42,220 nt of DNA from Marinosulfonomonas sp. (GCA_026984915.1 JALSRG010000070.1:1-42220), one strand, 5' to 3'. Positions 14,172 through 23,595 are shown, counted from the stretch's first letter. Translations and numbers: made by a program. The notes: generated by a model not told the origin, from the letters alone.

Positions 14172-15398
14172 ATGGACCAGCCGGATCGCGAGGTCGAGCC
14201 GCATTTTTCACAACCGCTGCGTCAGATAATCCTGATGCTGGGTATTGTCGGGTTGGTAGGTTTTGGCGCCTATCTGGCCTATCCCGTTGTCGGGCCGATA
14301 TTCATGGCCAATATCTGGCTGAACGGTGTGATCCTGTTTGTTTTTGTCATTGGGGTTCTCGCCTGTTTCTGGCAATTATATCAACTTGTTGCATCGATCA
14401 CCTGGATCAAGCGCGTTACCAGCCACCGTCTGGACATTGACCATAGCAAACCCTCGCGCCTGATGGCGCCGCTGGCTGCGTTACTACGCGCCCGTGGCGA
14501 ACGGATGCAGATCGGGGCCTCTTCGGCCCGCAGCATTCTTGATTCTGTGGCCATGCGTATTGATGAGTTGCGCGAGATTACCCGATATATAACCAACCTG
14601 TTGATATTCCTTGGACTTTTGGGAACGTTCTATGGTTTGGCCACAACGATCCCGGGGCTGATCGATACGATGCAGTCACTTGCACCGCAAGAAGGCGAAG
14701 GCGGGGTTGAGGTGTTTTCACGCCTGATGTCGGGGCTGACCACGCAGTTGGGCGGTATGGGCACGGCCTTTTCCTCATCCCTCCTTGGTCTGGCCGGATC
14801 GCTGGTTGTCGGTTTGCTGGAAATATTTGCCGGACACGGCCAGAACAGATTCTATCGAGAACTGGAAGAATGGCTGTCAACGATTACCCGTTTCGGATTT
14901 TCCTCCGGGGATGCCATGGCCGTCACTGTTGGGGACGAAGAAGCGAATCAGGGTATTTCGGAGGCGGCCCTTGTTCAGATGGCCCAGCATATTCGCGCAT
15001 TACAAAACATGTTCGTACAATCCGAAGCCAACCGGCAGTCTCTGGAAGAGAAACTGGGGTCCATGGTTCAGTCGCTTTCAGGCCTTAGCCAGAAGCTGGA
15101 ACAAGAGGTGCAGGAAGAAGCAAAAATGTCTGCAACCTTGGCCCGGATGGCCGAGGGACAGGCCGCATTGCTGGCGCATCTGGAGGAACGAGGCGCGGAT
15201 GACAGCGCGCAAATGGATGCCGAAAGCCGCATGCGGTTGCGTTCGATTGATGTCCAGTTGCTGCGGATCCTGGAGGAAATTTCAGCCGGACGGCAGGAAT
15301 CGATGATTGATCTGCGTGGTGATCTGGCAGCCCTCACACGCGCGATACGCCACTTGGCACCTGAAGGCGATGACCATGTCGGCGGACGGGGAGGCTGA
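14172..15398 (+). CDS. MotA/TolQ/ExbB-like proton-channel protein
   Basis: The product is 408 residues. Four hydrophobic segments are visible at about 18-42, 52-75, 140-160 and 185-210. The MotA/TolQ/ExbB core is seen in ITRYITNLLIFLGLLGTFYGLA and LTTQLGGMGTAFSSSLLGLAGSLVVG. The C-terminal ~180 residues form a cytoplasmic, largely helical tail with heptad-like spacing (SEANRQSLEEKLGSMVQSL). ATG 14172 with AGGA upstream is preferred to a reading from 14091. The next gene starts two bases after its stop and encodes a MotB/OmpA-like partner. The pair probably forms a proton-driven stator that acts on the cell wall. The client process is unknown. TolQ and ExbB proper are shorter. Confidence 0.85.
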   Translation: MDQPDREVEPHFSQPLRQIILMLGIVGLVGFGAYLAYPVVGPIFMANIWLNGVILFVFVIGVLACFWQLYQLVASITWIKRVTSHRLDIDHSKPSRLMAPLAALLRARGERMQIGASSARSILDSVAMRIDELREITRYITNLLIFLGLLGTFYGLATTIPGLIDTMQSLAPQEGEGGVEVFSRLMSGLTTQLGGMGTAFSSSLLGLAGSLVVGLLEIFAGHGQNRFYRELEEWLSTITRFGFSSGDAMAVTVGDEEANQGISEAALVQMAQHIRALQNMFVQSEANRQSLEEKLGSMVQSLSGLSQKLEQEVQEEAKMSATLARMAEGQAALLAHLEERGADDSAQMDAESRMRLRSIDVQLLRILEEISAGRQESMIDLRGDLAALTRAIRHLAPEGDDHVGGRGG

Positions 15399-15400
15399 CG

Positions 15401-17557
15401 ATGGCCCTGAGTCGCCGCACGGGACAACGGTTTCAGGCCTCGATCTGGCCTGGTTTCGTAGATGCAATGACAGCCTTGCTGTTGGTACTGATGTTTGTTC
15501 TGACCATATTCATGGTGGTTCAAACGATGCTGCGCGACACCATAACCGGGCAAGACAAGCAACTGGACCAGTTGAACTCTGAAATTGCTGATCTGGCGGA
15601 CGCGCTGGGGCTGGAACAGCAGCGCGCCTACAAGCTGGAAAATCAGGTCACGGAACTAACCGCAACTCTGGATACAAGCCGCAATGACAATGCAACCCAG
15701 GCAGCTCTGATCGCCACCCTTACGTCCCAGGTGAATGCCCAGGCCGACACGATTGCCGAAAACGAAGCCAGGATCAGCAGTTTTGAGGCCCAGGTTGCCG
15801 CGCTCCTGTCCGAAAGAGATGCTGCGCTTGGCAAGGGAGAGGCCCTTACAAGGCAACTGGAAGAACTGAGATCGGCACAGGCCGAACTGGTTTCCGAGAA
15901 GGACGCGCTGCAACTGGCCTTGGCCAAAGCGCGCGAAGAAATAGATGCCGGAACCGAGGCCGCGCGTCTGGCCGCGGCCAGACGTGATGCGCTTGAGGCA
16001 CTCATCGCCGATCTGCGAACCCGTGCAACATCACAGCAGGCGACTCTGACAGATGCGCTGGCAAGACTGGACGATTCCGAAACACAGCGGTCAACACTGG
16101 AAACACGGGTAAACAAGCTGGAGGCGGATATTTCCGAGGCCGAGAAGGCCCGTCTGGCCGAGGCCGCGGCGGCAGAAGCGTTGCGCGCACGGCTGAAAGA
16201 GACAGAGAGCACCCTGACCGAAAAAGAGGCGGCGCGTCTTGCCGAGGCGGCCGCTGCAGAGGCCTTGCGCGAAAAGCTGAAGAGTGCAGATGCCGAACTG
16301 ACGGCGATGACCCTTGCACTGGAAGAACAGCGCAAAAGGGCCGAGGAAACGCTGACCCTGCTGGCTGCCGCCAGAGATGCACAGGACGGGCTGAACGAAA
16401 GGCTGGCCGCTGCAATTCTGGCACAAGAGGAAATGAAATCTCAATTGGCGGAGGCGGAAACGGCGCGTGATCGCCTGAATGCGGATCTTGCCTCGACACG
16501 CCTTGCGCAGCAAACCGCACAAGCCGATTTGCAGCAGGCCCAGACAGAACAGCAGAGTTTGCAGGCCCAACTGGAGGTTGCGCAACAGGCGCGGCAGAAG
16601 GCAGAGGAGGCCCTGCAACAGGCGCAAAAGGATCTGTTGCTGGCACAGGCAAAAATCAAGGCCCTAGGCGCAACCGAAGCGGATAATGCCGAAATGCAGG
16701 CGCGGTTGTCTGCGGCGCTTGCGGCGAAACTGGCCGCCGAACAGCAGGCCGAGCAGAACCTGAGCAAGGCGCAGGAGCGGGCGGCACTGTTGGCTGTGGC
16801 AAGAGAAAAACTCTCGCAACAAACGGCCAAATCAGACGAAGACAAGCGGAAAGTGGAGGTTCTGAACCAGCAGATTGCTGCATTGCGGGCACAACTTGGC
16901 TCACTTCAGGCGGTTCTGGATGAGGCCAAAAGCCGGGATGAAGAGGCACAAGTTCAGATCAAGGCGCTTGGGTCGCAACTGAATACGGCACTTGCCCGGG
17001 TCGCTTCGGAAGAAAAGCGCCGCCGTTTGCTTGAAGAGGCCGAGCGCAAGAGGCTTGAGGAAGAAACCCGGAAACTGGCTGCGGAGAAGCAGGATCTCGC
17101 GCGCTACAGATCAGAGTTTTTCGGCCGGCTGCGGGACGTGCTGGGCGGGCAGGAAGGCGTGCGCATCGTTGGCGACCGGTTCGTGTTTTCTTCGGAGGTG
17201 CTGTTTCAGCCGGCCTCCGTGGAATTGTCCGAAGATGGAAAGCGGGAGATTGCCAAGGTTGCCAGCATCCTGCGCAAGGTGACCGACAAGATTCCACCCG
17301 AAATCGATTGGATCATCCGGGTTGACGGCCATACGGACAACACTCCGCTTTCAGGAACCGGGCGATATCATGACAACTGGGAACTCAGCCTTGGGCGCGC
17401 GCTGTCGGTTGTGCGTTACATGATCAACGATCTTGGCATCCCGCCAAACCGTCTGGCGGCAACCGGGTTTGGGGAGTTTCAGCCGGTCAATACCGAGGAT
17501 ACGCCAGAGGCCAGGGCGCAGAACCGGCGCATAGAACTCAAATTTACCGAGAAATAG
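15401..17557 (+). CDS. MotB/OmpA-like protein with very long coiled coil
   Basis: The product is 718 residues. One transmembrane segment (about 19-40) begins FVDAMTALLLVLMFVLTIF; Asp21 sits where MotB and ExbD keep their proton-binding Asp. An almost unbroken Ala/Glu/Leu/Gln-rich coiled coil follows from about 45 to 567. It includes a tandem 28-residue repeat (250-277 and 278-305) with the shared core ARLAEAAAAEALR. The C-terminal OmpA-like peptidoglycan-binding domain spans about 585-718 (FSSEVLFQPASVEL, VDGHTDNTPLSG, NWELSLGRALSVV, NRRIELKF). The start lies two bases after the channel gene stop. Together they suggest a stator linking membrane potential to the wall. Annotation as a simple peptidoglycan-binding protein would understate this. 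Confidence 0.87.
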   Translation: MALSRRTGQRFQASIWPGFVDAMTALLLVLMFVLTIFMVVQTMLRDTITGQDKQLDQLNSEIADLADALGLEQQRAYKLENQVTELTATLDTSRNDNATQAALIATLTSQVNAQADTIAENEARISSFEAQVAALLSERDAALGKGEALTRQLEELRSAQAELVSEKDALQLALAKAREEIDAGTEAARLAAARRDALEALIADLRTRATSQQATLTDALARLDDSETQRSTLETRVNKLEADISEAEKARLAEAAAAEALRARLKETESTLTEKEAARLAEAAAAEALREKLKSADAELTAMTLALEEQRKRAEETLTLLAAARDAQDGLNERLAAAILAQEEMKSQLAEAETARDRLNADLASTRLAQQTAQADLQQAQTEQQSLQAQLEVAQQARQKAEEALQQAQKDLLLAQAKIKALGATEADNAEMQARLSAALAAKLAAEQQAEQNLSKAQERAALLAVAREKLSQQTAKSDEDKRKVEVLNQQIAALRAQLGSLQAVLDEAKSRDEEAQVQIKALGSQLNTALARVASEEKRRRLLEEAERKRLEEETRKLAAEKQDLARYRSEFFGRLRDVLGGQEGVRIVGDRFVFSSEVLFQPASVELSEDGKREIAKVASILRKVTDKIPPEIDWIIRVDGHTDNTPLSGTGRYHDNWELSLGRALSVVRYMINDLGIPPNRLAATGFGEFQPVNTEDTPEARAQNRRIELKFTEK

Positions 17558-17559
17558 GT

Positions 17560-18543
17560 TTATTCGCTGATAATGATGGTCGCCGACCGGCGGCTGATCT
17601 CGCGCCCGTCACGCAGAATTCTGACGATACCGGTATAGGTGCCCTTACCCCAGCGTGAGCCGGTAAGCCGTTTGCCCGTTGCGCGAAAATACCGGGCCTG
17701 GCCTTTGGATAGCGTGCTCCTGTACGATGTCAGAACACCATCCGGGCCAGAGATCCTGAATTCTATCATGTCGCCGGCCTCTCCTCCAAATGCATGCATC
17801 CAGAGTACGATTGCCGGAGAATCTTTTGCGAGAGTTGTTACCGGAGCCGGACCGGCCAGAACATCCGCGTAGCTTGGCACATGTGTCATAAACCCCATGT
17901 TGATGATCGCGCCGGGAATGTAGGGCAGATCCTTTTCCCATAGCGAATGCATTGGAAGCTTGCCGCAGGATACAAAACTTTCGGGGTTGAAAGGGTCAAT
18001 TTCCTCTCCGTCTTTTCGAACGGATAGATGTACGTGGGGAAATTGTGTATCTCCGCTTAACCCAACTTGGCCAAGCGCTGTCCGGCTGGTAACGCGCTGG
18101 CCGGGTTTCACCGCGACCGAACCCTTTTTCATATGGCAGTATTGCGTTTCCCAACCGCCGCCATGCTCGATCAATACACCGTTGCCGCATTCGCGCCCCC
18201 GGATATCCGGGGCATTCGGTGCATTGGAGGCGATATCCGGCACATTGTCGCGGACGGATCTGACAATACCGGGGGCTGATGCCTGCACATTCACACCCCG
18301 TTTCATGGCGGACAGGCTGGGAATGGCAAAATCCGTTCCGCGGTGGTTGTCATAGCTGAGCGGACCGCAGGTGAAATCGGCCGCTCCCGGGCCTTCGTCC
18401 CGGTCCATGTAATTCTGGACAAAGCAATTCTGGCCGAGTGTGCAATCAAGCGGCAGGGTGAGAATGATATCCCCGGCATTCACGGCATTGGCCGAGAGAC
18501 CCGCAAGGCAGCCCAGAACCAATACTGCCGCGCGATAGTGCAT
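17560..18543 (-). CDS. secreted M23-family (LytM-type) peptidase
   Basis: M23 enzymes are zinc endopeptidases that cut peptide cross-links of the cell wall. The 327-residue product has a signal peptide (to about AVNAG). Zinc ligands are visible in NHRGTDFAIPS (HxxxD) and in FPHVHLSVRKDGEEIDP (HxH). YCHMKKGSVAVKPGQRV and ALGQVGLSGDT complete the LytM core. Extra cysteines (DCTLGQNC, TCG, ECGNG, SCG) may form disulfides. A C-terminal beta domain of about 110 residues follows, with an Ig-like pattern. The start lies three bases beyond the clpA stop, so it is probably co-transcribed with clpA. It converges on the OmpA-like gene with only two bases between the stops. Confidence 0.92.
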   Translation of the reverse strand: MHYRAAVLVLGCLAGLSANAVNAGDIILTLPLDCTLGQNCFVQNYMDRDEGPGAADFTCGPLSYDNHRGTDFAIPSLSAMKRGVNVQASAPGIVRSVRDNVPDIASNAPNAPDIRGRECGNGVLIEHGGGWETQYCHMKKGSVAVKPGQRVTSRTALGQVGLSGDTQFPHVHLSVRKDGEEIDPFNPESFVSCGKLPMHSLWEKDLPYIPGAIINMGFMTHVPSYADVLAGPAPVTTLAKDSPAIVLWMHAFGGEAGDMIEFRISGPDGVLTSYRSTLSKGQARYFRATGKRLTGSRWGKGTYTGIVRILRDGREISRRSATIIISE

Positions 18544-18546
18544 GGT

Positions 18547-20865
18547 TCAATCAGCCGTCAGCAGGGGTGGTTTGTTCCCGGTCAGGCGCGGACGATCAGG
18601 GCGTATGAGTTTCAAGTCCAGTTTCCCATCCTTGACGCCGACCTTGACGATTCCCCCCTTGGCGAGTTTTCCAAACAGCAATTCTTCTGCCAGTGGTTTT
18701 TTGATATGTTCCTGAATGACCCGGCCGAGAGGACGCGCGCCCATCTTGTCATCATAGCCTTTGTCCGCAATCCATTCAGCAGCCTTGCGGTTCAATTCGA
18801 TTGTGACATTGCGGTCCATCAACTGCGCTTCAAGCTGCAGGACAAATTTCTCAACCACCTGCAGGATCACTTCCTTGCCAAGAGGCGCAAAGCTGATGAC
18901 CGCATCCAGTCGGTTGCGGAACTCCGGTGTGAAGGTACGCTCAATGGCGGCTGTGTCTTCACCCTCGCGCCGCTCACGGCCAAAGCCAATGGCGGATTTG
19001 GCCTGTTCTGCGGCCCCGGCGTTGGTCGTCATGATCAGAATGACATTACGGAAATCGACAGTGCGCCCGTTGTGATCGGTCAGCTGCCCATGATCCATGA
19101 CCTGAAGCAATATATTGTAAACGTCGGGATGCGCCTTTTCGATTTCGTCCAGAAGCAACACACTATGCGGGTGCTGATCGACACCATCTGTCAGCAAGCC
19201 ACCCTGGTCAAAACCAACATATCCGGGCGGGGCGCCGATCAGGCGGGAAACTGCATGCTTTTCCATGTATTCGGACATGTCAAAGCGCAGCAATTCAACA
19301 CCCAATGTATCGGCCAGTTGCTTTGCAACTTCTGTTTTGCCGACCCCGGTGGGGCCTGCAAAAAGATAGTTTCCGATGGGTTTTTCCGGCTCACGCAGCC
19401 CGGCGCGCGCCAGTTTGATGGCTGAAGACAGTGCATCTATGGCCTGGTTCTGGCCAAAGACCACCCGTTTCAGAGACCGCTCGAGATCCTTGAGGACTGC
19501 GACATCGTCCTTGGAGACGTTCTTTGGCGGAATACGCGCGATCTTGGCAACGACCGCCTCAATTTCCTTGATGCCTATCGTCTTGCGGCGTTTGCTGTCA
19601 GCCACCAGATGTTGTGCAGCCCCGGCTTCGTCGATCACGTCGATGGCCTTGTCGGGCAGTTTGCGGTCAGTGATATAGCGGGCGGCCAGTTCAACCGAGG
19701 CCTTGATCGCGTCGGCTGTATAACGGATGCCGTGATGCTCCTCAAAATACGGTTTCAGCCCGCGAAGGATCTTGACGGAATCTTCTACCGAAGGCTCATT
19801 CACGTCGATTTTCTGGAAACGCCGCGACAGGGCCCGATCCTTTTCGAAATGCTGGCGGAATTCCTTGTAGGTTGTTGACCCCATGCAGCGCAGTTTGCCG
19901 CCCTGCAGAGCCGGTTTCAGCAGATTGCTGGCATCCATCGCACCACCTGAGGTGGCGCCGGCACCGATGACGGTGTGGATCTCGTCAATGAACAGGACAG
20001 CGTCCGGATGGTTTTCCAACTCTTTCATCACGGCTTTCAGGCGTTCCTCAAAATCGCCCCGATAACGGGTTCCGGCCAGAAGGGCACCCAGATCCAGCGA
20101 AAAAATCGTGGCGCGTGACAATACTTCGGGCGTTTCACCCCTGGTAATCTTGCGGGCCAGCCCCTCGGCGATGGCCGTCTTGCCGACGCCGGGATCACCA
20201 ACAAGAAGCGGGTTGTTCTTGCGGCGCCTGCACAACACCTGAATGCAGCGCTCGACCTCGTGTTCGCGACCGATCAGCGGATCGACGTCGCCTTTGACGG
20301 ATTTCGCGTTCAAATCGACACAATATTTGGAAAGCGCGGATTCCTTCCCTTCCTCCTCGACGGCCTGGGCATCTTCGGTGAAATCCGGCGCACCGGTTAC
20401 GGGGCGTGATTCACCAAAACTGCTGTCCTTCGCAACGCCATGGGCAATAAAGTTGACGGCATCATAGCGGGTCATTTCCTGTTCCTGCAGGAAGAAAGCC
20501 GCGTTGGATTCCCGTTCGGCAAAGATGGCAACAAGGACATTGGCGCCCGTCACTTCGGTGCGGCCGGACGATTGTACATGGATCGCGGCCCGTTGAATGA
20601 CCCGTTGGAAGGCAGCCGTTGGGACGGCCTCATTACCTTCTATATTCGTTTCCAGCGTCGACAGATCATCGTCGATAAAATTCATCAGGGTTGCGCGCAA
20701 TTCATCCAGGTTTACGCCGCAGGCGCGCATGACTTTTACCGCGTCTGGTTCCTCCAGCAGCGCAAGCAAAAGATGTTCAAGGGTTGCCAATTCATGATGC
20801 CGCGTGTTGGCCAATGCCAGTGCGGAGTGAATGGCTTGCTCGAGTGTATTCGAAAAAGACGGCAC
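18547..20865 (-). CDS. clpA: ATP-dependent Clp protease ATP-binding subunit ClpA
   Basis: ClpA is the AAA+ unfoldase that feeds substrates, including N-degron proteins brought by ClpS, to the ClpP peptidase. The 772-residue product has the N-terminal Clp repeat domain (FSNTLEQAIHSALALANTRHHELATLEHLLLALLEE). Two ATPase modules follow, with Walker A motifs GDPGVGKTA (around residue 215) and GPTGVGKTE (around 495), the matching Walker B motifs VLFIDEIHT and VLLLDEIEK, and a C-terminal D2-small domain. GTG 20865 is preferred because AAGGAG lies eight bases upstream; ATG 20886 lacks one. No clpS lies upstream, although it often does in proteobacteria. M23 peptidase follows in the same direction. 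Confidence 0.96.
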   Translation of the reverse strand: MPSFSNTLEQAIHSALALANTRHHELATLEHLLLALLEEPDAVKVMRACGVNLDELRATLMNFIDDDLSTLETNIEGNEAVPTAAFQRVIQRAAIHVQSSGRTEVTGANVLVAIFAERESNAAFFLQEQEMTRYDAVNFIAHGVAKDSSFGESRPVTGAPDFTEDAQAVEEEGKESALSKYCVDLNAKSVKGDVDPLIGREHEVERCIQVLCRRRKNNPLLVGDPGVGKTAIAEGLARKITRGETPEVLSRATIFSLDLGALLAGTRYRGDFEERLKAVMKELENHPDAVLFIDEIHTVIGAGATSGGAMDASNLLKPALQGGKLRCMGSTTYKEFRQHFEKDRALSRRFQKIDVNEPSVEDSVKILRGLKPYFEEHHGIRYTADAIKASVELAARYITDRKLPDKAIDVIDEAGAAQHLVADSKRRKTIGIKEIEAVVAKIARIPPKNVSKDDVAVLKDLERSLKRVVFGQNQAIDALSSAIKLARAGLREPEKPIGNYLFAGPTGVGKTEVAKQLADTLGVELLRFDMSEYMEKHAVSRLIGAPPGYVGFDQGGLLTDGVDQHPHSVLLLDEIEKAHPDVYNILLQVMDHGQLTDHNGRTVDFRNVILIMTTNAGAAEQAKSAIGFGRERREGEDTAAIERTFTPEFRNRLDAVISFAPLGKEVILQVVEKFVLQLEAQLMDRNVTIELNRKAAEWIADKGYDDKMGARPLGRVIQEHIKKPLAEELLFGKLAKGGIVKVGVKDGKLDLKLIRPDRPRLTGNKPPLLTAD

Positions 20866-21046
20866 CTTGCGTGCTCCTTTCAACATGGCAGGAAGGAATC
20901 TGTCCCTGTCCTTACCGTGGCCTCATAGTCTTAAAGTTCGGTGTTCTTGCGGCGTCTTCAAGTGTTTTCTGGTCAAAATGCCTCACATTTTGTGTCTTTC
21001 AGCAAAAACCGCCCCGATTTTGGGTATTTTTCCTGCTTCTGCTCTC
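20866..21046 (-). other. intergenic region between gloB and clpA
   Basis: No gene was found in this stretch. It holds the clpA ribosome binding site and presumably its promoter. TTGACC followed by CTTGAA elements can be seen in the minus-strand sequence, but without a convincing -10 box, so no promoter is called. Confidence 0.35.
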
Positions 21047-21814
21047 CTAAAAGTTATCTTTTCGCCGTCGTATTTCAGCAAAAACCTCTACGTCAGGTGC
21101 ACCGTCCATTCCCACTGCGGCTTTCACCTGCGGCTCCGAAGAGCGTAGGAACGGGTTGGTCGCCAGTTCTTCGGCAAGCGTGGAAGGGATCGTCGGCTGA
21201 CCGGAACGACGCATGTCTTGAATGGTTTCATACCTCTTCAGAAGCGCGGCGTTGTCCGGCTCAATGGTCAATGCAAAGCGTGCATTGGCCTCGGTGTATT
21301 CATGTCCGGAATAAACCCGTGTTTCCGGTGGCAGGGCGGCCAGCTTGCAAAGGCTTGCCCACATTTGCCGGGGCGTTCCTTCGAAAAGCCGCCCGCAACC
21401 CAATACCATCAGGCTGTCAGCAGTAAAAACCGCCCGGCTGCCCGGAAAATAGAAGGCGATGTGGCCAATCGTGTGGCCGGGCACATCCATGATGGTACCC
21501 TTTTCGCCACCGACAGTCACAAAATCCCCTTCCGTCAGGGCGCAATCCAGTTGCGGCAGGCGGTGGGCATCCGCCGCCGCGCCGCAAATCTTTGCACCAT
21601 AGGCGCTGCGCAACTCGTCGGCCCCGTCGATATGATCCCAGTGATGATGTGTCAGCAGAATATGCGACAGCGTCCAGCCGCGCGAATCCAGCGTGGCGCG
21701 GATGGGGGCTGCGTCCGGGGCATCTATGACGGCTGTTTCCTTGCTGGCTTGATCGTGTAGTAAAAATGCATAGTTGTCAGCAAGACATGGTATAGTGACT
21801 ATTTCGAGCGACAT
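21047..21814 (-). CDS. gloB: hydroxyacylglutathione hydrolase (glyoxalase II)
   Basis: GloB hydrolyses S-lactoylglutathione to lactate and glutathione, completing methylglyoxal detoxification. The 255-residue product is a metallo-beta-lactamase-fold protein. It shows the metal motif THHHWDH, the later ligands in PGHTIGHI and FTADSLMVLGCGRLFEG, SGHEYTEANARFA, and a C-terminal substrate-binding domain ending in VEVFAEIRRRKDNF. All expected His and Asp ligands are present. It reads away from the methyltransferase gene, 75 bases apart. It lies upstream of clpA in the same direction, with a 181-base gap that holds no clear terminator. Confidence 0.95.
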   Translation of the reverse strand: MSLEIVTIPCLADNYAFLLHDQASKETAVIDAPDAAPIRATLDSRGWTLSHILLTHHHWDHIDGADELRSAYGAKICGAAADAHRLPQLDCALTEGDFVTVGGEKGTIMDVPGHTIGHIAFYFPGSRAVFTADSLMVLGCGRLFEGTPRQMWASLCKLAALPPETRVYSGHEYTEANARFALTIEPDNAALLKRYETIQDMRRSGQPTIPSTLAEELATNPFLRSSEPQVKAAVGMDGAPDVEVFAEIRRRKDNF

Positions 21815-21889
21815 GACATTTCACCATAGTGGCTGGGGGTGGGTTGAGTATGGTGTTTGAAAGTCTTGCCGATCATGGAGACATACGCA

Positions 21890-22636
21890 ATGCACCTTGA
21901 CGTGCTTGACCTGAAAAACTTTTATTATCGCTCTTCTCTGGGGCGCGCGGTGCAGCGCGCAATGCTGCCGCAGGTCTTGGAGTTCTGGCCCGAGGCCAAA
22001 GGTCATACGGTTGCAGGTTTCGGGTTTGCCGTACCCTTGCTGCGCCCCTATCTGGAGCAAGCCCGGCGGGTTATCGGCCTGATGCCCGGACCGCAGGGGG
22101 TCATGCCGTGGCCGGCGGGCATGCCAAATGTCTCGGTTCTGTGTGAGGAAACTCTCTGGCCGCTTGAAACGGGCGTGGTTGACAAGCTTGTGCTGTTACA
22201 TGCCCTGGAAGCAAGTGACCGCCCCGGTGAACTGCTGAAAGAAAGCTTCCGTGTTCTCGGACCGGGGGGGCGGGCCCTGTTTATTGTGCCCAACCGGGCC
22301 GGGTTGTGGTCGCGGCGCGACAAGACACCTTACGGATTTGGCCATCCTTACAGCTTGTCTCAGTTGGAAAATCAGTTGCGGACCTGCGGGTTCGTACCAG
22401 AGAGACACAGGGCGGCATTGTTCTTTCCACCTTCGGAGCGCCGGTTCTGGTTGCGCAGCAGTAAATTCTGGGAAAGGACCGGGCGCAGGCTTCCGTCGTT
22501 TCTAGCAGGTGGGGTTCTGATGGTGGAAGCCAGCAAACAGGTACACGCCCCGACCCGAACCGGATTGCCCGAGGCCGTCCGCCATCCCTTGCGCATTCTC
22601 GAAGGGGTCACAAAACCGGAAGCAAAGCCGGTTTGA
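21890..22636 (+). CDS. SAM-dependent methyltransferase-like protein
   Basis: The product is 248 residues of the class I methyltransferase type 11 kind. Visible features are [25 protein letters not shown] at the N-terminus, a motif-I-like [11 protein letters not shown], the post-motif region [49 protein letters not shown] and a C-terminal strand pair. The glycine-rich SAM loop (AGFGFAVP) departs from the usual GxGxG, so SAM binding should be tested. ATG 21890 follows GGAG by about nine bases and matches relatives as I recall them; longer starts at 21875 or 21857 are possible. It is divergent from gloB. The substrate is unknown. Confidence 0.8.
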   Translation: MHLDVLDLKNFYYRSSLGRAVQRAMLPQVLEFWPEAKGHTVAGFGFAVPLLRPYLEQARRVIGLMPGPQGVMPWPAGMPNVSVLCEETLWPLETGVVDKLVLLHALEASDRPGELLKESFRVLGPGGRALFIVPNRAGLWSRRDKTPYGFGHPYSLSQLENQLRTCGFVPERHRAALFFPPSERRFWLRSSKFWERTGRRLPSFLAGGVLMVEASKQVHAPTRTGLPEAVRHPLRILEGVTKPEAKPV

Positions 22637-23034
22637 AACGGTGCGCCTGATTCCGGTGGGTGGTGCCGGTGGGTGGTGCCTGCCCCGGCCCCGGCTCTCT
22701 TCTGTCTGGCGCCACTTTGGCCATGTCGAAGAAAGTCTTCGCCGGCAGTGACACAAGAATCAAAGCGGTTTTTCCACGGCGCACAGATTCGAAGAAAATG
22801 TGTTTTCAGGGCGACAGGGAAGCGTTTTTTAAGGCGCATAGGGTCGCAGTTTCACCAAAGCCTTGATTTTAAGGGGAACGCAACTAAGAGAAACTGCAGC
22901 TAGGCTGTTGCGACACAAGATTTCGTCTGCTACACCGCCTCCGATTTTGGTGCATACGAACAGCGTGTGTGCTTTGGGTTGCCCGGTACTGCGAGAGCGG
23001 ACAATGATGGGCGAATGACATCGAAAGGGTGGAC
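22637..23034 (+). other. 398-base non-coding stretch upstream of atpH
   Basis: This region contains a perfect 13-base tandem duplication, CCGGTGGGTGGTG (22653-22665 and 22666-22678), just after the methyltransferase stop. A possible atp promoter lies at 22908-22936. Short ORFs here lack ribosome binding sites and family features. No terminator for the methyltransferase gene was seen. Confidence 0.5.
22908..22936 (+). promoter_or_regulatory. possible promoter of the atpHAGDC operon
   Basis: TTGCGA (22908-22913), a 17-base spacer and TACACC (22931-22936), about 100 bases before atpH. The -10 box is weak, so this is tentative. Confidence 0.35.
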
Positions 23035-23595
23035 GTGTCTGAACCAGCTTCGATATCTAGCGGCATTGCCGCTCGTTACGCCAAGGCCGTTTTCGAACTG
23101 GCCCGCGAAGGCAAGAAACTCAAAGGGCTGGATTCTGATATTGCCAGTCTTGAGGCGGCAGTGGCGGAGAGCGCGGAGCTGCGCGATCTGATCAGTTCGC
23201 CGGTTTATACGCGCGACATTCAGGGCAAAGCCATTCTTGCACTGGCCAGGAAGATGAAGCTTTCGCCAATCATGACAAATGCATTGGCCCTGATGGCCGA
23301 GAAAGGGCGCTTGTATCTGTTGCCGCAGTTTCTCGAAGGCCTGCGCCAGCGTATCGCCGAAGAAAAAGGCGAGATCACAGCCGAAGTCACTGTCGCCAAG
23401 GCCCTGACAAAGACACAAGCAGACAAACTTGCCAAATCGCTGAAAGCGAGCACTGGCAAGGACGTGAAACTGAACCTGTCCGTTGATGAAAACCTCATTG
23501 GCGGACTTATCGTTAAACTGGGTTCGAAGATGATCGACACATCGATCGCCTCCAAGCTCGACACCCTCCAGAATGCAATGAAAGAGGTCGGATAA
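23035..23595 (+). CDS. atpH: F1F0 ATP synthase delta subunit
   Basis: The delta subunit (OSCP equivalent) links the F1 head to the peripheral stalk. The 186-residue product has the N-terminal helical domain ([20 protein letters not shown]) and the C-terminal segment [32 protein letters not shown] typical of AtpH. The second GTG (23035, giving MSEPASIS) is preferred over GTG 23029 because AAAGGG lies about five bases upstream and relatives start with SEPAS. Its stop shares a base with the atpA start (TAATG). It is first in a five-gene F1 operon. F0 genes are not here, as is usual in alphaproteobacteria. Confidence 0.95.
   Translation: MSEPASISSGIAARYAKAVFELAREGKKLKGLDSDIASLEAAVAESAELRDLISSPVYTRDIQGKAILALARKMKLSPIMTNALALMAEKGRLYLLPQFLEGLRQRIAEEKGEITAEVTVAKALTKTQADKLAKSLKASTGKDVKLNLSVDENLIGGLIVKLGSKMIDTSIASKLDTLQNAMKEVG

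Noticed and set aside
15643-16335. Long Ser/Ala-rich minus-strand ORFs opposite the coiled-coil gene
   Set aside because: They are mirror frames of the Ala/Glu-rich coding strand. They lack ribosome binding sites and family features.
14172-17557. MotA-like plus MotB/OmpA-like pair as a Zorya anti-phage system (ZorA/ZorB)
   Set aside because: No ZorC, ZorD or ZorE gene follows. In Zorya the long tail is on the MotA-like protein, whereas here the coil is on the OmpA-like partner. The neighbours are envelope housekeeping genes.
22660-22903. Short plus-strand ORFs between the methyltransferase gene and atpH
   Set aside because: They have no ribosome binding site and no domain, and part of the region is a tandem duplication. 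Treated as non-coding.
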